The notes below the pieces were generated by a model. That model had not been told where the DNA came from. It worked only from the letters and a program-made list of their open reading frames with translations, and did not search any database. Positions 27,105 through 35,473 of a DNA stretch of 64,000 nt are shown one piece after another. The DNA comes from Bacillus sp. FJAT-49711 (lineage in GTDB: Bacteria > Bacillota > Bacilli > Bacillales > Bacillaceae_C): positions 136,456 to 200,455 of the forward strand of contig NZ_JAGYPL010000005.1 of NCBI RefSeq assembly GCF_018343715.1, written 5' to 3'. Position 1 is the stretch's first letter, and each line of letters starts with the position of its first letter. Both the position numbers and the translations under genes were made by a program.

Positions 27105-28162
27105 AATGACCGTACCTTCGTTTTCTTAGCTATTAAGATGAGGATGGGTGCACCAATAAACGCTGTTACAATCCCGACCTCAAGCTCTCCAGGACTTCCT
27201 ATTAGTCTGCCAGCCACATCGGAAAATGTTAAAATAATTGCCCCTGCTAATGCGGACATAGGAATTAAAAAGCGTAAATCTGGTCCGACAACTAAACGCA
27301 TAGCATGTGTTGCTAAAAGGCCAATAAAACCGATCGGACCTGCTAAAGCAGTCGTTACTCCACATAAAATAACGCCTGAACAAACCGCAATAATTCTGAG
27401 CAAACCTGGCCGTACGCCAAGACCAGTAGCAGTATCATCACCTAACGCTAACGCATTTAGTGCTGGGGCTAATATAAATGCTATGATCGCTCCAACTAGT
27501 AAAAAAGGAATAAAAAAGGAAATGGAATTCCATGATCCAGAGCCAACACTTCCTACTTGCCAAAATCTAAATTGATCCATCGCATATGCACTAGGAATCA
27601 TAATAGCCGTTACAAGTGAAGAAAGAGCTGCACTTGTGGCAGCTCCAGATAGAACTAATTTGATTGGTGTTGCACCTCCACGGCCTAAAGAACCGATTCC
27701 GAATACGAAAATGGCCGTAACAGCTGCTCCAATTAAGGCTAACCAAATATAGTGGCCTGCAGTAGTAATATTGAAAAAAGTAATTCCACATACTACAAAC
27801 AATGATGCACCTGTATTAACACCTAAAATACTTGGATCAGCTAATGGATTCCGTGTCACAGATTGCATAAGCACACCCGCGATTCCTAAGGCGACACCAC
27901 AGCACAAGCTAAATATCGTACGTGAAACCCGCTTTTGCACTACAATGGCTCCATAGGAATCTTCATTATGATAATATAATCCATCTATTAATTCTGGAAA
28001 ACTGACTACCCTAGCTCCTAATACAAGCGAAGCAATGATTGTGATGATTAATAAAATAAAACTCAATACAAGAATCAGTAAAAAATGCTTCTGTACTCGT
28101 ATATCCAATTGTTCTTTTTTAGAAGGAGGGGGATTATTCTTCAATTTTATCAATCGCTCCAC
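27101..28162 (-). CDS. Iron-siderophore ABC transporter permease (FecC-like)
   Basis: 353-residue FecCD family permease, partner of the previous one. Family marks are QSVTRNPLADPSILGVNTGASL and PIGFIGLLATHAMRLVVGPDLR. It overlaps the binding-protein gene by about 29 bases if the GTG at 28162 is used; a TTG six codons later is also possible, with GGTGGAG upstream of both. The start is therefore not fixed. Confidence 0.93.
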   Translation of the reverse strand: MERLIKLKNNPPPSKKEQLDIRVQKHFLLILVLSFILLIITIIASLVLGARVVSFPELIDGLYYHNEDSYGAIVVQKRVSRTIFSLCCGVALGIAGVLMQSVTRNPLADPSILGVNTGASLFVVCGITFFNITTAGHYIWLALIGAAVTAIFVFGIGSLGRGGATPIKLVLSGAATSAALSSLVTAIMIPSAYAMDQFRFWQVGSVGSGSWNSISFFIPFLLVGAIIAFILAPALNALALGDDTATGLGVRPGLLRIIAVCSGVILCGVTTALAGPIGFIGLLATHAMRLVVGPDLRFLIPMSALAGAIILTFSDVAGRLIGSPGELEVGIVTAFIGAPILILIAKKTKVRSL

Positions 28163-29192
28163 CGATTAGTTTCAAATATTCATCAATTGTATAAGCAATT
28201 GAAAGTGGGTTTGGAGTTCCAGCTGCTACTATTGGAGAATCGCTCGTTATAAACGCCACAGAGCCTCTTTCTATAGCTGGAATTTTCCCTAGTAGCGGGT
28301 CTGCTTTAATAGTTTCGTATAGTGCATCATCACCATAACCAACAATTAAATCTGCATCATATAAAGCTTCCACATTTTCAGCACTCAAACTTAAAGAATA
28401 GCTTTTTGGATCTTTAATTAATGCCTTAACACTTTCAGGATAAGTCATCCCTAGCTCTTCTAAAAACGCTCCTCGTGAATCAATCGGAGTATAAATGTGT
28501 AATTGGGATAAATCCTTTGCTGAGAAGTTAACCCACACTACTTTTTTACCTTGGATCTGTGGATAAGTACTTAGTTTTTCAGCAATTAAGTTCTCTGTAT
28601 CTTTAATTAATTGTTTACCTTCATTTTCCATACCCATACCTTTAGCATTGAATTCAACTTGTTCACGCCATGTAGTTGCCCATGGTGCAGTTGGATAGGC
28701 CACTACTGGGGCAATTTGGGTTAATGTTTCATAATCTTCAGCAGTAATACCAGAATATGCCGCAAGAATTACATCTGGATTTGCATCTGCAATGGCTTCA
28801 AAATCTAAACCATCTGTATCTTGAAAAACATTCGGATCCGTTTCTCCAAGTTCATCTAGCTTTTCTTTTGTCCATGGTAATAAACCACTATCATCTTGAA
28901 CCCCAAAGTTTGCAGCCGAAAATCCTACTGGTACTACACCAAGTGCTAAAGCAACATCATGGTTCGCCCATTGAATGGTTACAACCCGTTTTGGCTTACT
29001 TTTAATAACATCCTCACCTAATGCGTGTTTAATCGTAATGGGGTATTGTGAATCGGTATCGGTTTCCGTTTCGGTATCTGTCGTTTTCGGTTCTTCCTTA
29101 TTTTGTGAAGACTCACTAGAACAGCCAGCTAATGCAAAAACTGCCATCATTACAAGCGTTAACATTAGTAAAAATGATTTTTTAATTTTCAT
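28134..29192 (-). CDS. Iron-siderophore substrate-binding lipoprotein
   Basis: Membrane-anchored receptor of about 352 residues. A type II signal peptide ends in the lipobox LAGC (KSFLLMLTLVMMAVFALAGCSS). A Thr/Glu/Asp-rich linker follows, then a FhuD/FecB type fold (PKRVVTIQWANHDVALALGV; DANPDVILAA). The siderophore is not readable. The frame is open 11 codons further upstream, but that extension would be encoded by the Fur box. ATG 29192 gives a normal signal peptide, though no clear ribosome site is visible. Confidence 0.92.
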   Translation of the reverse strand: MKIKKSFLLMLTLVMMAVFALAGCSSESSQNKEEPKTTDTETETDTDSQYPITIKHALGEDVIKSKPKRVVTIQWANHDVALALGVVPVGFSAANFGVQDDSGLLPWTKEKLDELGETDPNVFQDTDGLDFEAIADANPDVILAAYSGITAEDYETLTQIAPVVAYPTAPWATTWREQVEFNAKGMGMENEGKQLIKDTENLIAEKLSTYPQIQGKKVVWVNFSAKDLSQLHIYTPIDSRGAFLEELGMTYPESVKALIKDPKSYSLSLSAENVEALYDADLIVGYGDDALYETIKADPLLGKIPAIERGSVAFITSDSPIVAAGTPNPLSIAYTIDEYLKLIGGAIDKIEE

Positions 29193-29200
29193 ATGTGATT

Positions 29201-29219
29201 GATAATGATTCTCATTATC
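29201..29219 (-). promoter_or_regulatory. Fur box and promoter of the siderophore uptake operon
   Basis: GATAATGAGAATCATTATC on the minus strand differs in one base from the 19-bp Fur consensus. Just upstream on the same strand are TTGACA, a 17-base spacer and TACATT, so Fur would sit at or just after the transcription start. Confidence 0.92.
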
Positions 29220-29273
29220 AATCAATGTATATCATTTATCATAAGCTGTCAATTATTATTTATGATTACTAGA

Positions 29274-30311
29274 TTAAGCCTGGTAATATACTTCTTTTAA
29301 AAGCTCGTTATTTTTATCTCTAAATTTTTCATTATGTGAAGAAACCATTGCATATTCATCGGCCTGTGGGTCAAGATACAATTTAGCGTTATTAATCGCA
29401 AGTACTGCATCTTGGAAAGTGCCAACGATTAAACCTACTTTGTCATCATAAGCAATAATATCACCAGCACCAAAAATCCCTGGAACAGATGTCTTACATT
29501 GGCCTTGACTAACTAAATAATAATCATTTTTTCGCAATGGGCTTATATCATCATCGAATTGTAATGACACTTCTCGGTGATAGCCATGACTAATTAAAAC
29601 ATCATCAACCGGCAACTGATATGTCGCTCCTTTTTGTGAAACGATAGCTTGCTCAATAACTGTTTTATTTTCAGCCGAAATGAAGGATTGAATTTCTGCA
29701 TTAAGCATAATGCTTACGCCATGTTCTTTTAGCTTTTGAACTTGAGACTCATGAGCCGTTAATTGTTCGTTGCGATAAATAACAACTACTTCTTTTGCGA
29801 CGGATAAAAGTTCTACCGCCCAGTCAATTGCTCCATTTCCACCGCCTGACACAAGAACTTTTTTATTGCAAAAGCGTTGCAGTTCTAAAATTGTATAATG
29901 TAAGTTCGTTCTTTCAAACTTTTCAGCATCTTCTATTTCAAGTTTAATTGGATTTAATATTCCTCCACCTACAGCAACGATAATTGTTTTAGAGTAATGT
30001 ACTTCTCCCGAATCTGTTGATATGACAAAGATATCGCCCTGTTTCTTTATTTGTTCCACTTTAGTGTTTAAACATAAAGTCGGTAAAAAAGTATTAGCTT
30101 GATTGATTAAATTTTGAGCAAATTGTTGTGCTCGCATTGGCGGAAGCCCACCAACATCCCATAAAACCTTCTCAGGATAAGTATTGACCTTACCACCTAG
30201 GACAGATTGCACTTCAATAATTTTAGTTTTCAAATTTCGCAAGCCACTATAAAAAGCACTATATAAGCCAGCAGGCCCGCCGCCAATAATCGTCACATCA
30301 AATAAATCCAT
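29274..30311 (-). CDS. Ferredoxin/flavodoxin-NADP(+) reductase, thioredoxin-reductase-like (YumC/YcgT type)
   Basis: FAD/NADPH flavoenzyme of 345 residues. The FAD motif IIGGGPAG lies at residues 8-15, the NADPH motif VSGGGNGAIDWAVEL in the middle, and GAGDIIAYDDKVGLI near the end. It lacks the redox CxxC of thioredoxin reductase, as expected for this class. A longer frame exists, but ATG 30311 has AAGGGGGAT just upstream. Its own Fur box and its position before the siderophore operon suggest it supplies electrons to reduce imported ferric iron or to haem/ferredoxin partners. Confidence 0.88.
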   Translation of the reverse strand: MDLFDVTIIGGGPAGLYSAFYSGLRNLKTKIIEVQSVLGGKVNTYPEKVLWDVGGLPPMRAQQFAQNLINQANTFLPTLCLNTKVEQIKKQGDIFVISTDSGEVHYSKTIIVAVGGGILNPIKLEIEDAEKFERTNLHYTILELQRFCNKKVLVSGGGNGAIDWAVELLSVAKEVVVIYRNEQLTAHESQVQKLKEHGVSIMLNAEIQSFISAENKTVIEQAIVSQKGATYQLPVDDVLISHGYHREVSLQFDDDISPLRKNDYYLVSQGQCKTSVPGIFGAGDIIAYDDKVGLIVGTFQDAVLAINNAKLYLDPQADEYAMVSSHNEKFRDKNNELLKEVYYQA

Positions 30312-30378
30312 ATTATCCCCCTTAGCTAACAACCTCGTTACATACATTTCATAATTCTTAATCACTCCTATTATAAAT

Positions 30379-30397
30379 GATAATGATAATTAATATC
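30379..30397 (-). promoter_or_regulatory. Fur box upstream of the reductase gene
   Basis: GATAATGATAATTAATATC matches 17 of 19 bases of the Fur consensus, about 70 bases before the reductase start. Confidence 0.8.
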
Positions 30398-30494
30398 AAT
30401 TAGAATTTTATAAATATTAGAACTTGAAACATATTTTTCAAGAAATCATTTATAGATGGACTGGAGTTCCGGTGCAATTCAAGAACGAAAAAAA

Positions 30495-30534
30495 AGAAGC
30501 CTCTCATTAGTATGATAATTCATGAGAAACTTCT
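30495..30534. terminator. Hairpin in the reductase/AKR-fragment spacer
   Basis: Imperfect arms AGAAGCCTCTCAT / ATGAGAAACTTCT with A-rich and T-rich flanks. On the minus strand an AAAAAA-derived T run follows, so it may end transcripts arriving from the dehydrogenase side. The rest of 30398-30639 holds nothing I recognise. Confidence 0.55.
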
Positions 30535-30639
30535 ATTAATTTTCCTTAATAATAGCATCCTACTCTCAATAATCTATTCTTATTACTACTTTTATTTACA
30601 CATCGAATCTGAACAATTTCTTTCATAATTTAAGTTTAC

Positions 30640-30812
30640 CTACCACAAAGCTAGTGGCTCACTAACATACGGTTCTGGATAGGCAGAATCTATTTTAGCT
30701 AGATCCTCTTCTGTAAGCTGAATGTATGCAGCTTTTATATTATTAATAACATGATCAGTATTACTAGATTGTGGGATAGCAATGGTTTCCCCATTAAGAA
30801 TACACCACGCTA
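30640..30812 (-). pseudogene. C-terminal fragment of an aldo/keto reductase
   Basis: The minus strand reads LIAWCILNGETIAIPQSS...LTEEDLAKIDSAYPEPYVSEPLALW then stop, the last 50-55 residues of an aldo/keto reductase (the NADPH-site strand I-A-I-P-Q-S-S and the C-terminal helices). There is no start and the rest of the barrel is missing. The fragment begins next to an IS200/IS605-type hairpin, so the gene was probably lost through insertion and deletion. Confidence 0.8.
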
Positions 30813-30820
30813 TTAAAAAG

Positions 30821-30896
30821 AAAAAGCCAATTCAATCCCACGACTGAAGTCACGGGAATTCCTGACTTGTTAATAAAAGTTTTCTCCATTACCGTT
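30821..30896. mobile_element. IS200/IS605-type terminal remnant
   Basis: The sequence around 30831-30862 carries the imperfect hairpin CCCACGACTGAAGTCACGGG preceded by TTCAAT and followed by AATTCC, the typical end (and guide-RNA 3' hairpin) of IS200/IS605 elements in Firmicutes. No transposase gene remains. It lies between a 3'-truncated dehydrogenase and a 5'-truncated aldo/keto reductase. Confidence 0.6.
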
Positions 30897-31172
30897 TTAC
30901 TGCTTTTTTACAGAATAGCGAATCCATAAAGCTTTGTACTTTGTCACTTTAGGTCCGACATCTGTAATAATACCTGCAATTTCGTGTCCAGGTACAAGTG
31001 GATAGTTAACAGGACCCCATTCGCCATGAGCAGTATGGATATCAGAATGACAAATGCCTGCATATTTAATTTCAATCAGAACATCATATGAATCAAGATC
31101 ACGTCTTTTAATTTCGGCAGCTCGAAACGATTTGTCCGGACCGTCTACTGCTCGTGCTTTAGCTGTTATCAT
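30897..31172 (-). pseudogene. Truncated zinc-dependent alcohol dehydrogenase (AdhA-like), N-terminal part
   Basis: The first 80 residues (MITAKARAVDGPDKSFRAAEIKRRD...) match the start of NADP-dependent medium-chain alcohol dehydrogenases, including the zinc ligand Cys in KYAGICHSDIHTAHGEWG and GHE in VPGHEIAG. After VTKYK homology stops and 11 foreign codons lead to a stop. The cofactor domain is missing, so it cannot work. Start ATG has GGAGG eight bases upstream. The promoter at 31277 is intact, so the stump may still be transcribed. Confidence 0.85.
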
Positions 31173-31276
31173 GAATAAAACCTCCAATATTAATACTTTT
31201 CAAGAGATATTAGGGGAATTAGCTAATAATTTGCCCTTCATTTATTTCCTTCCCCTTCTACTCTCTTGCAATATCT

Positions 31277-31307
31277 ATGTTAATCCTTATAGTTAACTCG
31301 AGGTCAA
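31277..31307 (-). promoter_or_regulatory. MerR-type promoter, site a (alcohol dehydrogenase stump)
   Basis: Minus strand: -35 TTGACC, a 19-base spacer containing TCGAGTTAACTATAAG, -10 TAACAT. The over-long 19-base spacer with a dyad is the hallmark of MerR-family activated promoters. It is divergent from the MerR gene at 31460. Confidence 0.85.
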
Positions 31308-31372
31308 GTAATTAATGAATAGTTTTGTAGAATCTCTTTTTCATATATTTAGCCTTTTTCTTTAAGAAGGCT

Positions 31373-31432
31373 TTGACATACTCTAAATTTCGTGATAATA
31401 TCCCACCATAAAGATTGAGTTAACTCGAGGTC
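31373..31432 (+). promoter_or_regulatory. Promoter of the AdhR-like gene with downstream operator, site b
   Basis: TTGACA (31373-31378), 17-base spacer, TAATAT (31396-31401). The palindrome GAGTTAACTC followed by GAGGTC (31417-31432) lies just after the predicted start; it shares the core TCGAGTTAACT (minus strand) with site a. This arrangement suits autorepression by the MerR protein. Confidence 0.75.
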
Positions 31433-31459
31433 TACATTATTAAGAAAGGAAGATGAATA

Positions 31460-31864
31460 TTGAAAACATATTCTATTAGCGAAGTTGCAAAGGAATTGAA
31501 TTTAACAGTATATACCTTGCGATACTACGATAAAGAGGGACTTATGCCTTTTTTAGAACGTACATCTAGTGGATCAAGAGTGTTTACAGATTCGGATATC
31601 GACGCTTTAAAAGTAATTGAATGTTTAAAGGCGACTGGGATGCCTATTAAAGAGATAAAAAACTTTATAGATTGGTGCTCTGAAGGGGATTCCACATTGC
31701 ATCAAAGATTTGACATGTTTACGGAACGAAAAGCTGCTGTAGAGGCACAGTTGGAAGAATTAAGTAAAACAATGGAACTTATAAATTATAAATGTGAATA
31801 TTACAAGATTGCACTAGAAGCTGGAACGGAAGATATTCATAAAAACGAAAAAATAGAAGTTTAA
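31460..31864 (+). CDS. adhR: MerR family regulator, AdhR-like
   Basis: 134 residues. The winged helix at the N terminus (YSISEVAKELNLTVYTLRYYDKEGLMPFLERTSSGSRVFTDSD) is followed by the dimer coiled coil. Cys55 in KVIECLKATGMPIKEIK lies where B. subtilis AdhR has its single aldehyde-sensing Cys (Cys52); AdhR belongs to the NmlR branch and activates adhA under formaldehyde or methylglyoxal stress. The start is TTG with AGGAAG seven bases before. Its usual partner adhA is only a stump here, but MerR-type promoters of matching sequence control several other loci nearby. A Cys-containing EYYK segment is also present near residue 112. Confidence 0.88.
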   Translation: MKTYSISEVAKELNLTVYTLRYYDKEGLMPFLERTSSGSRVFTDSDIDALKVIECLKATGMPIKEIKNFIDWCSEGDSTLHQRFDMFTERKAAVEAQLEELSKTMELINYKCEYYKIALEAGTEDIHKNEKIEV

Positions 31865-31873
31865 ACTAACAAA

Positions 31874-31921
31874 AAAGCCATCTGTCTTTCAAAAATGTTG
31901 ATTCGATAGACAGATGGCTTT
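31874..31921 (+). terminator. Terminator of the AdhR-like gene
   Basis: 14-bp arms AAAGCCATCTGTCT / AGACAGATGGCTTT, then ATTTTTATT. Confidence 0.9.
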
Positions 31922-32005
31922 ATTTTTATTTTAAAGACTCTTTTATACGTTAATGTTGATTTTTTAAACAAATATTAGAACTCCAATGTTTGGCGTTCTT
32001 ATTGT

Positions 32006-32458
32006 TCAATCCCAATAGTTAAAGACTACTTGCCCTACCGTTTCAGGTTTCCAATAGTTAATTTGTTCTAACTCAGCACCATTTAATTCTGTTTTCTTTA
32101 TAAGATTTTTATTAAAAGGAACATTTAGTTCATCGTTGCCCATTATTTGATAGAAAGAAGAAAATTGTTCATTAAGAACAGGTCTGTCGATGAATTTAAT
32201 ATTTCCGAATTCAACTATCGAAGCGAATGCGATATAAGGATAATGTTCATTCAACAATATGTAAAATCGATTACCTAAAATATCAACATAAGCATAATAA
32301 AAATTTGATGGATATCGCGGAGTAACGAAATCAATTACTTTCCCGCGATTACGAGAGGCAAAGTCGAAGCATAATTGTTTAAATTGCTTCCCATCTACTT
32401 GTGGAGGGGTATTGGCTTTTGAACCATAAAAGCCAGTTATTCCATTAGGAAGTTTCAT
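32006..32458 (-). CDS. Hypothetical protein, 150 residues
   Basis: Soluble alpha/beta protein rich in aromatic residues (RYPSNFYYAYVDILGNRFYILLNEHYPYIAFAS). The fold type resembles small polymorphic-toxin immunity or SMI1/KNR4-neighbour proteins, but I do not recognise a family and no toxin gene is next to it. Start ATG has GGATGGTGA about 10 bases upstream. Located downstream of and on the same strand as the MATE gene but separated by 170 bases. Confidence 0.55.
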   Translation of the reverse strand: MKLPNGITGFYGSKANTPPQVDGKQFKQLCFDFASRNRGKVIDFVTPRYPSNFYYAYVDILGNRFYILLNEHYPYIAFASIVEFGNIKFIDRPVLNEQFSSFYQIMGNDELNVPFNKNLIKKTELNGAELEQINYWKPETVGQVVFNYWD

Positions 32459-32625
32459 CCCATTTTCACCATCCGTTACACACTGAATTTATGAACGCAA
32501 ACTATCATAAGTATCGGTCAATTCAAATACAAATGAAGTTAGTAGAAATCAAATTATCCTTAATCGAATTAACCATCTTCATGGCTTTCATACACTGGCA
32601 TTCCTTTTCAACCTCATGTAAGGAT

Positions 32626-33981
32626 TTAGCTAACAGCCTCTTCCTTTTTAACAAACGTTTTTTGAACCCAAACTCGCGATCTCCATCTTCTCAGCATAAA
32701 GATCCCTCGCAACCACTCATCAGCTATAAATCCAATCCATACACCGATCAGGCCAAACTCTAGGTAAATCCCGAAAAACCAAGAAAACGCCACACTGATC
32801 CCCCACATCGATGCAATACCGATATAAACTGGAAAGCGAACATCACCGGCAGCACGCAAGGCAAAAACTAAATTTAAGTTAAAGGCACGACCAGGTTCTA
32901 AAATTATCGTAAGCAGTAAAAGGATTGTACCCATTTCAATTATTGTCATATTATTAGTAAAAATGCCCAGTAGGAGATCGCTGGAGAAATATATAATAAT
33001 ACCTGCCATGAATGTAATTACGACTGATACTTGCAGACTTTTAATTGCCCTTTTATAGGCTTTATCAATTTCTCCCGCACCAATCATATGGCCGATTAAT
33101 ATCTGTGATCCTTGACTAATTGCAATCGAGAACAAATAGATGAACATCATAAGGTTTTGTACATAAACTTTGGTCGTAATAGCGACAACACCTAATTGTG
33201 TAACAAGTAATGTGATAACCATCTGACTCGCAGTGTGTGATAGCGATTCCCCTGCTGCTGGAATCCCAATACCAAGTAAATTTTTGACATGTTTTTTGTT
33301 GTATTTTATAAATGACTGCCATGGTAACGACTGTTTACTGCGCTTTACTAAAATGATAAACAAAGTTACAAAACCAAGAAAACGACTAATGACTGTCGAA
33401 TAGGCGACACCCTCCACGCCAAGGATCGGGAAACCAAATGGACCAAAAATAACAAAATAGTTTCCAATGACATTGAGAATATTCATCCCAATGGTGACAA
33501 GCATTGTATCTTTTGTAAAACCATAACTACGAAGTATTGCTGAAATCGTCATGATTACCGCTTGTACAAAGATGAAACCACCAACGATTTCAATATAGTT
33601 GGATGCTTCATCCATAAGCACTGCAGGAAGACCCATTAATCTTAAAATGGATGTACTAGATAAATATAAAGCTAGACTTAGTACGATTGAAAAAATCAAA
33701 TTCATACTAATCGATGTAACACCGATCGTTCCCGCAACTTGATCGCGATTTGCTCCAAGGTTTTGCGCAATTAGAATCGATGCACCTGTTGCTACAAAAC
33801 CAAACAGCATAATGACAAAGGAAATAATTTGGTTAGATACACCTACAGCGGCAACGGACGAGTCAGAATACTGACTTAACATCAGTGTATCTGCATTTCC
33901 CATTAACATATGGAGCGCCAGTTCTATAAAAATTGGCCATGTAAGAGCAAATAAAGTTAAATTCTTTTTCGTTTTATCCAT
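32626..33981 (-). CDS. MATE family multidrug efflux transporter
   Basis: 451 residues, twelve helices, two MatE domains. Marks: WPIFIELALHMLMGNADTLMLSQYSDSSVAAVGVSNQ at the start, and GIGIPAAGESLSHTASQMVITLLV at the start of the second half. Likely a cation-coupled drug exporter. Start ATG follows GAGGGAGGATT. A MerR-type promoter (34222) with the relic of an alcohol dehydrogenase start lies upstream on the same strand; readthrough from it could feed this gene. Confidence 0.9.
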   Translation of the reverse strand: MDKTKKNLTLFALTWPIFIELALHMLMGNADTLMLSQYSDSSVAAVGVSNQIISFVIMLFGFVATGASILIAQNLGANRDQVAGTIGVTSISMNLIFSIVLSLALYLSSTSILRLMGLPAVLMDEASNYIEIVGGFIFVQAVIMTISAILRSYGFTKDTMLVTIGMNILNVIGNYFVIFGPFGFPILGVEGVAYSTVISRFLGFVTLFIILVKRSKQSLPWQSFIKYNKKHVKNLLGIGIPAAGESLSHTASQMVITLLVTQLGVVAITTKVYVQNLMMFIYLFSIAISQGSQILIGHMIGAGEIDKAYKRAIKSLQVSVVITFMAGIIIYFSSDLLLGIFTNNMTIIEMGTILLLLTIILEPGRAFNLNLVFALRAAGDVRFPVYIGIASMWGISVAFSWFFGIYLEFGLIGVWIGFIADEWLRGIFMLRRWRSRVWVQKTFVKKEEAVS

Positions 33982-34093
33982 CCGGAAATCCTCCCTCTAG
34001 TACAATGCAAAAGAAGTAAAAAGTATAACGTATCATATAGTTTCTTGACATAATTTTTAAACCTAATCAAATGGAAAAAAAAGCAATATCTTA

Positions 34094-34165
34094 TTATATT
34101 GATAACCACGGCTTTTGAAATGGTTCGTCTGGACTGTCAATAGCGCTCTCTTCAGTAGTTATCAT
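34094..34165 (-). pseudogene. Degenerate start of a second alcohol dehydrogenase gene
   Basis: A 23-codon frame starting MITTEESAIDSPDEPFQKP resembles the start of the dehydrogenase stump at 31172 (MITAKARAVDGPDKSFRAA; 8 of the first 17 residues identical). The leaders also match (GAAGGCTTTATTT versus GGAGGTTTTATTC before ATG). It sits 57 bases downstream of a MerR-type promoter. Only this relic remains. Confidence 0.6.
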
Positions 34166-34221
34166 AAATAAAGCCTTCGACGAAATATATATTTTCAAAA
34201 TGATTCGCTTCCTTGCAAGCA

Positions 34222-34252
34222 ATGTTAGCTCCTATAGCTAACTCTAGGTCAA
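34222..34252 (-). promoter_or_regulatory. MerR-type promoter, site c
   Basis: Minus strand TTGACC, 19-base spacer with TAGAGTTAGCTATAGG, TAACAT. The -35 and -10 are identical to site a. It points at the degenerate dehydrogenase start and then the MATE gene. The remainder of 34253-34543 has only a weak hairpin GAGCAG/CTGCTC at 34398-34415. Confidence 0.8.
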
Positions 34253-34543
34253 GTAGGAGATATATTTTTTAAATAAAACTCCTTACGGTACATTTATCAA
34301 TAATTGCCTTTTGTTAAATTCGATGTATTGAATAGTTCCTTTATTAAAATCTATATTTATTTTGTCAGGTGTCTTTGAGATTCTGTAAAACAAATAAGAG
34401 CAGCACAAACTGCTCCTGAAAAGATGATCCACGTTAACTTAGCATGCATATAGGTGGAATAAAAAATTGTCTTTAAATTCTATGTGAAAAAGATCTGCAG
34501 ACAAAATCCGATTTAGCTTAAATACTTGCACTCTCCCATACTA

Positions 34544-35290
34544 TTATACAGTTTGAGCACCATCGACAACCATTACGGATCCAGTCGTATATGCCGCAAC
34601 ATCAGAGCAAAGATATAAGACTGCGGCAGCAATTTCTTCCGGTTTTCCAATTCTACGAACCGGTATTTGTTCAAGAACTTTATCCCATTCCATCGAAGGA
34701 TCATACATAGGCGTTTCAACATACCCCGGAGCAATAACATTGACACGAATATTTGAAGCAGCATAATCAAGTGCCGCTGACTTACTCAGCCCAATAATAC
34801 CGTGTTTAGCAGCGACATAGGACGCTGCACCCGGGATGCCAATAATGCCAGCACCAGAAGAAGTGTTCACTATGGCGCCGCCGCCATTTTTCATCATTAT
34901 AGGAATTTCATGCTTCATACATAGGAATACACCACGAAGGTGAGTATTAATGATTCTATCGAATTCATCAATCGAGATGTCAGCGAGGTTACCCCCTTTT
35001 TGTCCACCACCAGCGTTATTGAATGCTATATCAAGTCGACCAAACCTCTCGACTATCTTTTCAAAAAGTTTAGCTACTTGCTGCTCGTCAGATACATCAC
35101 CTTGTATGGCAACAGCAGTGCCGCCGCCATCTGCAATAATCTCATTAGCCGCTGCCTGAATAATGTCTTCACGCCGGCCATTCAAGACAACTGAAGCACC
35201 ATTTTCCGCAAACGCTTTAGCCGTTGCTAAACCAATACCAGTCCCGCCTCCTGTAACTAATACAACTTTGTCTTTAAATGATAATTCCAT
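34544..35290 (-). CDS. SDR family oxidoreductase
   Basis: Classical short-chain dehydrogenase, 248 residues. Cofactor motif TGGGTGIG (14-21), NNAG, and the Ser...Tyr-x-x-x-Lys catalytic set (NTSSGAG..., ASYVAAKHG). Ends with a typical TTGSVMVVDGAQTV. Substrate unknown. GAGGAA ribosome site. It lies downstream of the EctB-like gene on the same strand but is separated from it by a 12-bp hairpin. Confidence 0.9.
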   Translation of the reverse strand: MELSFKDKVVLVTGGGTGIGLATAKAFAENGASVVLNGRREDIIQAAANEIIADGGGTAVAIQGDVSDEQQVAKLFEKIVERFGRLDIAFNNAGGGQKGGNLADISIDEFDRIINTHLRGVFLCMKHEIPIMMKNGGGAIVNTSSGAGIIGIPGAASYVAAKHGIIGLSKSAALDYAASNIRVNVIAPGYVETPMYDPSMEWDKVLEQIPVRRIGKPEEIAAAVLYLCSDVAAYTTGSVMVVDGAQTV

Positions 35291-35351
35291 ATTATATTCC
35301 TCATTTTTGCGGTAATTTGATCAACTTCCTAAATCTAGTTGCCTTTAAAAA

Positions 35352-35383
35352 ATAAAGTATTGAGTGACTGTTCAATACTTTAT
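35352..35383 (-). terminator. Hairpin between EctB-like gene and SDR gene
   Basis: Perfect 12-bp arms ATAAAGTATTGA / TCAATACTTTAT with an 8-base loop; a short T-rich stretch follows on the minus strand. May end the aminotransferase transcript or partly attenuate it. Confidence 0.65.
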
Positions 35384-35473
35384 ATTTTTAAAATTAATTC
35401 CGGTCTCCTATCAATGGTTAAAAGAACGAAATTTGTATTTGTTAGTAATGCTTTTCATTCATGTTAATATCCT

